Part shown: in pieces, positions 31,488 through 37,857 of the stretch | Layout: every line of letters starts with the position of its first letter | How positions within the stretch are numbered: the stretch's first letter is position 1 | NCBI RefSeq assembly: GCF_017874735.1 | Contig: NZ_JAGGLV010000041.1 | Coordinates: 1 to 37,857, forward strand | DNA from: Paenibacillus silagei | GTDB lineage: Bacteria > Bacillota > Bacilli > Paenibacillales > Paenibacillaceae | Direction: 5' to 3' | Length of the DNA: 37,857 nt | Translations under genes and position numbers: made by a program | Notes under the pieces: generated by a model | The model's input: the letters and a program-made list of their open reading frames with translations, nothing else | The model's database searches: none | Told to the model about the DNA's origin: nothing

Positions 31488-31847
31488 ATGGCAAGAGTTA
31501 AAGGCGGATTTGTAGTTCGTCGTAGACATAAAAAAGTATTGAAGCTGGCAAAGGGTTACTTCGGTTCCAAGCACCGCATTTTCAAAACAGCTAAAGAGCA
31601 AGTAATGAAATCGATGGTTTACGCATACCGTGACCGTCGTCAGACGAAACGTAACTTCCGCAGACTGTGGATCGTTCGTATCAATGCTGCAGCCCGTTTG
31701 AACGGTCTGTCTTACAGCAAGCTTGTATACGGCCTGAAATTGGCTGGTGTAGAAGTGAACCGTAAGATGCTGGCTGATCTGGCAGTGAATGATCTGAACG
31801 CCTTCAACTCCCTGGCTGTTGTTGCCAAAGAGAAGATCAACGCGTAA
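31488..31847 (+). CDS. rplT: 50S ribosomal protein L20
   Basis: The 119-residue protein starts MARVKGGFVVRRRHKKVLKL and contains RQTKRNFRRLWIVRINAAAR, as in all L20 proteins. L20 is an early assembly protein of the large subunit and the likely repressor of its own operon through the leader at 30484-30640. The ATG at 31488 follows GGGAGG at nine bases. A terminator follows directly. Confidence 0.97.
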   Translation: MARVKGGFVVRRRHKKVLKLAKGYFGSKHRIFKTAKEQVMKSMVYAYRDRRQTKRNFRRLWIVRINAAARLNGLSYSKLVYGLKLAGVEVNRKMLADLAVNDLNAFNSLAVVAKEKINA

Positions 31848-31861
31848 GACGCTATAAACCG

Positions 31862-31904
31862 AAAAGCACCGCCTGCGGGTTCTCCCGTGTGACGGTGCTT
31901 TTTT
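31862..31904 (+). terminator. Terminator after rplT
   Basis: AAAAGCACCG (31862-31871) pairs with CGGTGCTTTT (31893-31902), with an inner CGGG/CCCG pair, followed by further T. It also lies just before the end of the convergent thioesterase gene. Confidence 0.85.
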
Positions 31905-31931
31905 GCGCGGTGGGAACCGCCGGATGGACAG

Positions 31932-32474
31932 CTATTCCCAGTATTTCGTTGTGCTAAGCAGCGAAGCGAGTTTCTTGCTGCTGGAGCGTCTCAGCTTGCG
32001 CAGCGCAGACCGCTCGTCAGCAGACTGGCAGATCAGCTTCTCTTCGTCGGTCTGGGCCACGATGGCCGGAACAGGGGCTGTAGTGCCATCTTCATTCATA
32101 GCTACGAAGGTCAGGAAGGAAGTTGCGGCAACGGCGCGTTCGCCTGTGTAGAGATTCTCGGAGATAATCTTGACGAATACCTCAATGCTGGTGCGGCCCG
32201 TCCAGGAGACAAAGGATTCGAAGCAGACGGAGTCCGTCGGCCGGATCGGCAGGAGGAAGTCGACAGAGTCAGCGGATGCCGTTACTACGTTGACCCGGCA
32301 GTGGCGCATGGCCGAGATGGAGGCCACTTCATCGATGGTGCTCATGAGCTTGCCGCCGAACAGTGTCTTATGATTGTTTACATCATTCGGGAAGACGCGG
32401 CCGGTTTTGAATACGCGGGATTCATGACAGTATTTGAAGTCGGGTGCAGCTTGTGGTGTGTGTTCTTGTTCCAT
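31932..32474 (-). CDS. Acyl-CoA thioesterase, hotdog fold (YkhA-like)
   Basis: It hydrolyses acyl-CoA to free fatty acid and CoA. The 180-residue protein has one HotDog ACOT domain with the active-site region FPNDVNNHKTLFGGKLMSTID (Asn and Asp positions conserved), SADSVDFLLPI and VFVKIISENLYTGER. The C-terminal 40 residues are charged and helical. The ATG at 32472-32474 follows GGGAG at nine bases; a longer in-frame start at 32510 lacks support. It is monocistronic and convergent with rplT. Confidence 0.88.
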   Translation of the reverse strand: MEQEHTPQAAPDFKYCHESRVFKTGRVFPNDVNNHKTLFGGKLMSTIDEVASISAMRHCRVNVVTASADSVDFLLPIRPTDSVCFESFVSWTGRTSIEVFVKIISENLYTGERAVAATSFLTFVAMNEDGTTAPVPAIVAQTDEEKLICQSADERSALRKLRRSSSKKLASLLSTTKYWE

Positions 32475-32782
32475 TTTCAGTAACTCCCTTTGCGTACAAG
32501 ATGTAATCATACATGATAATAGAAAAGCCTTCCCTGTGCAATAATAATGTTAATGCACTTGGAACCATAAGCTACATTTTGAGGTTTTCTAACATACAAC
32601 GGACACAGAAATAACAGTCCGTGTCAAGGTAAGCGATTTCTTGTTGAAAAATGCAAATTATTATTGACCTGAGGTCATTAATAGACTGGATTTTAGCTTT
32701 TTTTGCAGGTATAATTTGTACTAATGGTATGTCCAAAGCAGAACACAGAAGACATCCAATTTACTAAGGGGGATCACTTTCG
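32475..32782. other. Intergenic regulatory region before the nucleoside transporter operon
   Basis: This gene-free stretch holds the divergent promoters of the thioesterase gene and the transporter operon. A TATAAT at 32710-32715 is the best -10 box, with only a poor -35 (TGGATT at 32687-32692). A perfect palindrome lies upstream at 32665-32677. No purine riboswitch was recognised. Confidence 0.5.
32665..32677. promoter_or_regulatory. Palindromic operator candidate upstream of the transporter operon
   Basis: TGACCTGAGGTCA is a perfect inverted repeat around one base. Counting flanks, ATTATTGACCT and AGGTCATTAAT extend it with one mismatch. It lies just upstream of the -35 region of the candidate promoter, a fitting place for an activator or repressor. 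The regulator is unknown. Confidence 0.45.
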
Positions 32783-33865
32783 ATGAAGAAGTTTTACCAA
32801 CTATCTTTGGTTATGGTTATGGCCTTCACTGTCATTCTGGCAGGTTGCGGTAACAATAACAGCGCTAATTCCGGCTCCAATGCTGGAACAGCAACTACTG
32901 CACCAACCGACGCAGCTGCAACAGAAGCACCAGCAGCAACTGACGCTCCTAAGGCTGTCAAACTGGGTCTAGTAACTGACGTAGGCGGAGTAAACGATAA
33001 GTCCTTTAACCAGTCTTCCTGGGAAGCACTGGAGGCTATGGAGAAGGAATTCGGCGCTGAGATCAAATACCTGCAGAGTAAATCCAATGCAGACTATGAG
33101 CCTAACCTTAACCAGTTCGTTAAAGGCGGCTATGACCTCACTTGGGGAATCGGCTTCGACCTTGGCGATGCTGTACTGAAGGTTGCCAAAGAGAACCCGA
33201 ATGCTAACCTTGCGATCATCGACAGTGTAGTGGACGCTCCTAACGTTGAATCTGTAACCTTTGCCGAGAATGAAGGCTCCTTCCTGGTGGGTGTTGTTGC
33301 TGGTCTGACAACCAAAACCAACAAAGTAGGTTTCATCGGCGGTATGGAAAGCCCGGTTATCAAACGTTTCGAAGTGGGCTTCAAAGCCGGAGTAGAAGCG
33401 GTTAACCCTAATGCTACAGTAAAAATCACTTATGCAGGTGCTTATGATAAGCCGGATACCGGTAAATCTTTGGCGGCAACATTGTATAATGATGGCAACG
33501 ACATCATCTTCCCTGCTGCAGGTGCAACAGGCAACGGCGTATTCAACGAAGCGAAATCCCGCAACAAAGCCGGTGGCAGCAAAGTATGGGTTATCGGCGT
33601 TGACAAAGACCAGTCCCTGGAATTTGGCGATGATGTAACGCTGACTTCCATGATCAAACGTGTTGACGAAGCGGTTAAGAAGGTTTCTCAGCAGGTTGTT
33701 GACGGTACTTTCAAAGGCGGTACTACAACTGTTCTTAGTCTGAAAGACAACGGTGTAGGCCTTCCTGAAACATCCAAAGCTAACGTTAGCGCAGATATTC
33801 TGGCTAAGGTTGACGAATACAGCAAGCAAATCATTGATGGAACAATCGTTGTTCCTGCCGAGTAA
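32783..33865 (+). CDS. nupN: BMP family nucleoside-binding lipoprotein (NupN-like)
   Basis: It is the extracellular substrate-binding lipoprotein of an ABC importer; in B. subtilis the homologous NupNOPQ system takes up nucleosides such as guanosine. The 360-residue protein has a signal peptide ending in the lipobox ILAGC with Cys22, a Thr/Ala/Pro-rich linker (about 25-57) and the BMP domain with LVTDVGGVNDKSFNQSSWEAL and GFIGGMESPVIKRFEVGF, also VIGVDKDQS. The ATG at 32783 follows AAGGGGG. It is the first gene of the transporter operon; a hairpin separates it from the ATPase gene, which may allow more binding protein than transporter. Confidence 0.9.
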   Translation: MKKFYQLSLVMVMAFTVILAGCGNNNSANSGSNAGTATTAPTDAAATEAPAATDAPKAVKLGLVTDVGGVNDKSFNQSSWEALEAMEKEFGAEIKYLQSKSNADYEPNLNQFVKGGYDLTWGIGFDLGDAVLKVAKENPNANLAIIDSVVDAPNVESVTFAENEGSFLVGVVAGLTTKTNKVGFIGGMESPVIKRFEVGFKAGVEAVNPNATVKITYAGAYDKPDTGKSLAATLYNDGNDIIFPAAGATGNGVFNEAKSRNKAGGSKVWVIGVDKDQSLEFGDDVTLTSMIKRVDEAVKKVSQQVVDGTFKGGTTTVLSLKDNGVGLPETSKANVSADILAKVDEYSKQIIDGTIVVPAE

Positions 33866-33907
33866 TTCATTGCTTCAGCTTTACCCGATTTAACATAACG
33901 ACGAAGC

Positions 33908-33994
33908 AGGGCCGGTTCAAGTACTGGCCTTGTTCTCTGTCAGCATCTGTTATAGACAATCACAACTGTACCGTCCTTGTGTGGGGCGGTACAG
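33908..33994 (+). promoter_or_regulatory. Two RNA hairpins between nupN and nupO
   Basis: The first hairpin (about 33906-33933) pairs GGCCGGT with ACTGGCC, including G-U pairs. The second pairs CTGTACCG (33966-33973) with CGGTACAG (33987-33994). Neither has a strong T-run, so they look like processing or partial-termination hairpins that lower transporter expression relative to the binding protein. Confidence 0.45.
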
Positions 33995-34043
33995 CCGTGT
34001 CTAAAAGGCAATAATATATATATTCTGTGATGAGGGTGATTCC

Positions 34044-35582
34044 ATGAGTGCTGCGGCTCCTGTCGTAGAGTTGAAGCAAATCACAAAACGCTTTCCCGGT
34101 ATCGTTGCGAACGACTCTATTAGTCTGACGCTGGAAAAAGGGGAGATCCATGCGCTGCTTGGCGAGAACGGGGCAGGCAAATCGACCTTGATGAATATCG
34201 TATTCGGACTGTACCAGCCCGATGAAGGCAGCATCGAAATCGACGGGAAACCGGTTATTATTGATAACCCCAATAAAGCTATTGAGCTTGGCATTGGTAT
34301 GGTTCACCAGCATTTCAAGCTTGTTGATCCTTTTACGGTCACCGAGAACATTGTTCTGGGCATGGAACCGAAGAAAGGTCTTAAAATTGACTATAAATCC
34401 GCTGCGGAGCAGGTTCGTAAGCTATCTGAGCAGTACGGGCTCCAAGTCAATCCAAATGCCAAAATTCATGACATTTCGGTAGGCATGCAGCAACGGGTAG
34501 AAATTATGAAAACCCTGTACCGCGGAGCGGATATACTTATATTCGACGAGCCTACCGCTGTACTTACGCCGCAGGAAATTACGGAACTGATGGCGATTAT
34601 GAAGCGGCTCGTTGCTGAAGGTAAATCCATTATTCTGATCACGCATAAGCTGAAGGAAATTATGCAGATTTCCGACCGTGTCACGATTATCCGCCGCGGC
34701 AAGGTAATTGATACGGTGAAGACTGCCGGTACCAATCCGAATGAGCTGGCCGAGAAGATGGTCGGACGCGGAGTTACGTTCAAAGTGGACAAGCAGACAC
34801 CGCATATTGGCGAGACCATCCTGAAGCTGTCTAATGTCAGCAGCAAGAGCAAGGATGGAGTGCCTGTGCTGAATAACTTGAGCTTTGAAGTGAAGGCGGG
34901 GGAGATTCTCGGAATCGCCGGTGTGGACGGTAACGGCCAAAGTGAGCTGATTCAGGCCATAACCGGGCTGCGCAAGATTGATTCAGGTTCGATCCAGGTC
35001 TCCGGTAAGGAGATTGCCAATCTGTCACCGCGTAAGGTATCTGAAATGAATGTCTCCCATATTCCGGAGGACCGCCACAAGCATGGTCTGGTGCTGGATT
35101 TCACTGTAAGTGAGAACATGGTTCTGGAGACGTATTATAAGAGTCCGTACAACCAAAATGGATTCTTGAACACAGATGTCATTAACAAGCATGCCGAAGA
35201 CCTGATAAGGCAGTTCGATGTGCGTACACCGTCCATAGAGAACAAAGCCCGTTCCTTATCCGGCGGCAATCAACAAAAAGCGATTATTGCGCGGGAAATA
35301 GACAAGAATCCGACTCTTCTGATTGCCGCACAGCCAACACGCGGTCTGGATGTCGGGGCGATTGAATTTGTACAAAAGCAGCTTATTGCCCAGCGGGACC
35401 AAGGCAAGGCTGTGTTGCTTATTTCTTTTGAATTGGATGAAATCATGAATGTGTCTGACCGGATTGCCGTTATTTATGAAGGCCAGATTGTCGGAGAAGT
35501 ATTCCCGCAGGATACGAATGACCAGGAACTGGGTCTGATGATGGCGGGCAGTTTGAAGCGGGGAGGTCATGCGGATGTCTAG
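34044..35582 (+). CDS. nupO: Nucleoside ABC transporter ATPase (NupO-like)
   Basis: The ATPase energises nucleoside import. The 512-residue protein holds two ABC domains. The first has Walker A GENGAGKST (about 40-48), a VGMQQR signature variant and the Walker B ILIFDEPTAVLTPQE. The second has a weaker Walker A GVDGNGQSEL, the signature LSGGNQQK and a degenerate Walker B TLLIAAQPTRGLD. One degenerate site is usual in the sugar/BMP-type ATPases. The ATG at 34044 has GAGGGTGAT upstream. It overlaps the next gene by 8 nt. Confidence 0.92.
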   Translation: MSAAAPVVELKQITKRFPGIVANDSISLTLEKGEIHALLGENGAGKSTLMNIVFGLYQPDEGSIEIDGKPVIIDNPNKAIELGIGMVHQHFKLVDPFTVTENIVLGMEPKKGLKIDYKSAAEQVRKLSEQYGLQVNPNAKIHDISVGMQQRVEIMKTLYRGADILIFDEPTAVLTPQEITELMAIMKRLVAEGKSIILITHKLKEIMQISDRVTIIRRGKVIDTVKTAGTNPNELAEKMVGRGVTFKVDKQTPHIGETILKLSNVSSKSKDGVPVLNNLSFEVKAGEILGIAGVDGNGQSELIQAITGLRKIDSGSIQVSGKEIANLSPRKVSEMNVSHIPEDRHKHGLVLDFTVSENMVLETYYKSPYNQNGFLNTDVINKHAEDLIRQFDVRTPSIENKARSLSGGNQQKAIIAREIDKNPTLLIAAQPTRGLDVGAIEFVQKQLIAQRDQGKAVLLISFELDEIMNVSDRIAVIYEGQIVGEVFPQDTNDQELGLMMAGSLKRGGHADV

Positions 35583-36651
35583 ACTCCGGAAAATATTCGC
35601 AACAGACAGCTATATCGTTCCGCTTGTAGCGATTCTATTGGGCTTCCTGGTGGGTGCTATTGTCATGCTGTTTGGCGGTTACGATCCTATCGCCGCCTAC
35701 TCTGCGCTGTTCAAGCGTGTGTTCGGCAGCCCGTACGATTTCGGTGAGGCGATCCGCGAGATGACTCCGCTGATGCTGACGGGTCTGGCCGTAGCCTTTG
35801 CCTTCCGCTCAGGGATGTTCAACATCGGTGCGGACGGACAGGTCATGATCGGGATGACGGCTGCATCTGTTGTCGGCATTAAGCTTGGCGGGGTATTGCC
35901 GGCTTTCCTGTTAGTTCCGCTTGCGGTCATTGCAGCTGCTGTATGCGGCGGACTATGGGCCGGTATTGCCGGATATCTGAAGGCCAAGCGCGGAATTAAT
36001 GAAGTTATCACAACGATCATGTTGAACTGGATTGCGCTCTTCCTGTCGAATTATATTGTCCGGACGTTCCTGCTTCTGCAAGGGCAGAACCGGTCGGAGG
36101 ATAATCCGGCTTCTCTATCCATGACCTTCCTCTTCTCCACCTTTGATAATGCCCGCTTGCACTGGGGAACCGTGATTGCCCTGGCGGCAGCAACTTTCTT
36201 CTATGTCTATCTCTGGAAGACCAAGCAGGGCTACGAAATGCGTGCAGTAGGCTTGAACCCGCATGCTGCCGAATATGCAGGAATGAATGTCGGACGCAAT
36301 GTGGTGAAGGCAATGTTCATCAGCGGCGTGTTCGCAGGTCTCGCAGGCGCTGGTGAAGTACTGGGTGTATTCCATTATCAATCCGTATTTGCAGCTTCAC
36401 CTGGTTATGGATTTGACGGTATCGCTGTTGCCCTGCTTGGACTGACCCATCCGCTGGGTGTCATTCTCGCTGCTATTCTATATGGCACGCTGACGTACGG
36501 TTCGGCAGGCATGAGCTTCGGTGCGGATGTGCCTCCGGAGCTGATCCGTATTGTAATCGGTTCGATCATATTCTTCATTGCTGCGCAAGGCATTGTACGC
36601 TGGGTGCTCAAACCGTTTTACTTCAAGCGCAAGAAAGAGAAGGTGTTATAG
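35575..36651 (+). CDS. nupP: Nucleoside ABC transporter permease (NupP-like)
   Basis: One of two membrane subunits that form the channel. The 358-residue protein has about eight to ten helices and the family segments FRSGMFNIGADGQVMIG, KAKRGINEVITTIMLNWIA, and MRAVGLNPHAAEYAGMN, GGFDG-type loop SPGYGFDGIAVALLG. The likely start is ATG at 35575, 8 nt after GGAGG; an ATG at 35569 is only 2 nt from it. It overlaps the ATPase gene by 8 nt and touches the next permease gene. Confidence 0.92.
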   Translation: MSRLRKIFATDSYIVPLVAILLGFLVGAIVMLFGGYDPIAAYSALFKRVFGSPYDFGEAIREMTPLMLTGLAVAFAFRSGMFNIGADGQVMIGMTAASVVGIKLGGVLPAFLLVPLAVIAAAVCGGLWAGIAGYLKAKRGINEVITTIMLNWIALFLSNYIVRTFLLLQGQNRSEDNPASLSMTFLFSTFDNARLHWGTVIALAAATFFYVYLWKTKQGYEMRAVGLNPHAAEYAGMNVGRNVVKAMFISGVFAGLAGAGEVLGVFHYQSVFAASPGYGFDGIAVALLGLTHPLGVILAAILYGTLTYGSAGMSFGADVPPELIRIVIGSIIFFIAAQGIVRWVLKPFYFKRKKEKVL

Positions 36652-37608
36652 ATGGACTTCGTAGTCTTAGGCCAACTGCTCAATACGACGCTTGTTTTTT
36701 CCACAGCGCTAATATTTGCCTCCCTCGGCGGCATCTTCTCTGAACGATCCGGTGTCGTGAACATCGGACTTGAAGGCTTAATGATGTTTGGCGCCTTTGC
36801 AGCTGCAGTAGGTGGCTACTATGCTCAAGATGCAGGCATGGGCGAATGGGCCCCTTGGGTCGGGGTGCTTTGTGCCATGGCTGTAGGAGTAATCGGTTCA
36901 CTGATCCATGCAGTGGCTGCGATTACCTTCAAGGCTGACCAGACGATAAGCGGTACGGTTATTAACTTCCTGGCCGCGGGCAGCACATTGTACATGGTTA
37001 AGCTGTTCTTCGAAGGATCAGGCGAAACTCCGCTGATCGACGGATTCAGCAAAGTGGCGATTCCCGGGCTCTCTAAGATACCGGTTATCGGCGAGGGGAT
37101 ATTTAACTCCTATCCAACCACTTATCTGGCGATTATCTTAGTCATTGTCATTTATTTCATCCTGTTCAAAACTCCGTTTGGACTCCGTCTGCGCGCAGTC
37201 GGTGAACATCCGAGTGCGGCTGATACCCTGGGTGTCAATGTCAACAAGATGAGATATATCGGCGTCATGCTGAGTGGACTGCTGGCGGGTATCGGTGGAG
37301 CCACCATTACATTGACTACTACAGGTACGTTTGCGCACAATACGATCTCGGGACAAGGCTTTATTGCCATTGCTGCGATGATCTTCGGGAAGTGGAATCC
37401 GCTTGGTGCCTTCGGTGCTGCGGTATTCTTCGGCTTCTCCCAGGCGATCCGCAACTATGTCCAGCTGTTTGAATGGTCCAAGAGCATTCCGCAGGAATTC
37501 ATCTTCATGATTCCTTATGTGTTAACCATTATCGTTCTGGTGAGTGCTGTGGGCCGTTCCTCGGCACCTAAGGCGCTTGGTGAACCTTACGATCCGAGCA
37601 AACGCTAA
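36652..37608 (+). CDS. nupQ: Nucleoside ABC transporter permease (NupQ-like)
   Basis: The second membrane subunit. The 318-residue protein has about eight helices with SGVVNIGLEGLMMFGAF, ADQTISGTVINFLAAG, LRAVGEHPSAADTLGVN and GQGFIAIAAMIFGKWNP, the typical permease signatures. The ATG at 36652 directly follows the stop of the previous gene, and AAGG lies about 8 nt upstream. It ends the operon; a terminator follows. Confidence 0.92.
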   Translation: MDFVVLGQLLNTTLVFSTALIFASLGGIFSERSGVVNIGLEGLMMFGAFAAAVGGYYAQDAGMGEWAPWVGVLCAMAVGVIGSLIHAVAAITFKADQTISGTVINFLAAGSTLYMVKLFFEGSGETPLIDGFSKVAIPGLSKIPVIGEGIFNSYPTTYLAIILVIVIYFILFKTPFGLRLRAVGEHPSAADTLGVNVNKMRYIGVMLSGLLAGIGGATITLTTTGTFAHNTISGQGFIAIAAMIFGKWNPLGAFGAAVFFGFSQAIRNYVQLFEWSKSIPQEFIFMIPYVLTIIVLVSAVGRSSAPKALGEPYDPSKR

Positions 37609-37646
37609 GGCTATCGGTATACCAATTCCAGAGCTTAACAGAACAG

Positions 37647-37682
37647 AGCGCATTTCCGGATTTCCGGGGATGCGCTTTTTTG
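37647..37682 (+). terminator. Terminator after the nucleoside transporter operon
   Basis: AGCGCAT (37647-37653) pairs with ATGCGCT (37670-37676), with an inner CCGG/CCGG pair, followed by TTTTTT. Confidence 0.85.
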
Positions 37683-37793
37683 ATAGATAAGAATTTATAT
37701 GTTTTGGGATCCCCGCAAAGTACCTGAGTCATCGTCGAAGCTAAAGTCCCACTTTGTGGGGGGGAGGCCACTGAAAAAGTCCATAAAGAACTG

Positions 37794-37829
37794 AAAGAGA
37801 CATTCGACACAAAGAATGTCTCTTTTTCT
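37794..37829 (+). terminator. Second terminator-like hairpin near the window end
   Basis: AAAGAGACATTC (37794-37805) pairs perfectly with GAATGTCTCTTT (37814-37825), loop of eight, followed by TTCTC. The gene it ends is not visible on the plus strand between 37683 and 37794, so it may belong to a gene beyond the window on the other strand. Confidence 0.65.
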
Positions 37830-37857
37830 CGTTACAATAAAAGAATTAAATCAAAGG

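Overview
The window reads as a chromosomal segment of a spore-forming, moderately high-GC Firmicute, most likely Paenibacillus. Support: GGAGG-type ribosome binding sites, a GerA-family germinant-receptor operon, a Bacillus-type infC-rpmI-rplT operon with an attenuator leader and an AUU start, a mnmL-mnmM (ytqA-ytqB) pair, and a nupNOPQ-type nucleoside ABC transporter. The genus call is inference from gene content; no 16S rRNA or tRNA gene was seen.

Layout. 1-183 is the 3' end of an IS110-family element. 184-15451 carries a GT2 glycosyltransferase (-), a DsbA/FrnE-like oxidoreductase (+), an oleate hydratase (-), a TetR regulator with two small upstream genes (-), an RluA-type pseudouridine synthase (-), a Ger receptor operon plus a small membrane protein (-), then recQ and a B12-binding radical SAM protein (+). 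15452-17058 is a complete IS110-family element. 17059-21531 is a patchy region with a GNAT acetyltransferase, a nucleotidyltransferase, a broken histidine phosphatase, a P-loop protein, a decayed reading frame and an aldehyde dehydrogenase. 21613-25291 holds a lipase-like hydrolase, manA and mnmL-mnmM (all -). 25411-28757 holds a small unknown gene, trmB, a tandem hairpin-repeat array, a UgtP-like glycolipid glycosyltransferase and a PAP2 phosphatase. 28900-31904 holds a membrane GT2 and infC-rpmI-rplT. 31932-37682 holds an acyl-CoA thioesterase and a four-gene nucleoside uptake operon.

Main discovery. A 51-nt intergenic tandem repeat (core ATGTAnnCGAAAAAC, then ACA about 6 nt further on) occurs at four places. 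The complete IS110 element sits inside one array. Taking out exactly 1607 bp (15452-17058) restores the 51-nt register across the junction. The partial IS copy at the window start ends at the same point of a repeat unit (37 nt before the next ATGTA in both cases). The 266-bp non-coding left end of the element contains an 11-nt exact match to the target junction (15598-15608), then an 8-nt match to the element's own right end (15658-15665), then a segment able to pair with its left end (15683-15689). This is the order expected of an IS110 bridge RNA. The sequence therefore suggests an RNA-guided IS110 recombinase dedicated to a dispersed chromosomal repeat.

Coordinates of starts were chosen by ribosome-binding-site spacing where several starts were possible; several genes appear to use TTG, GTG or ATT.
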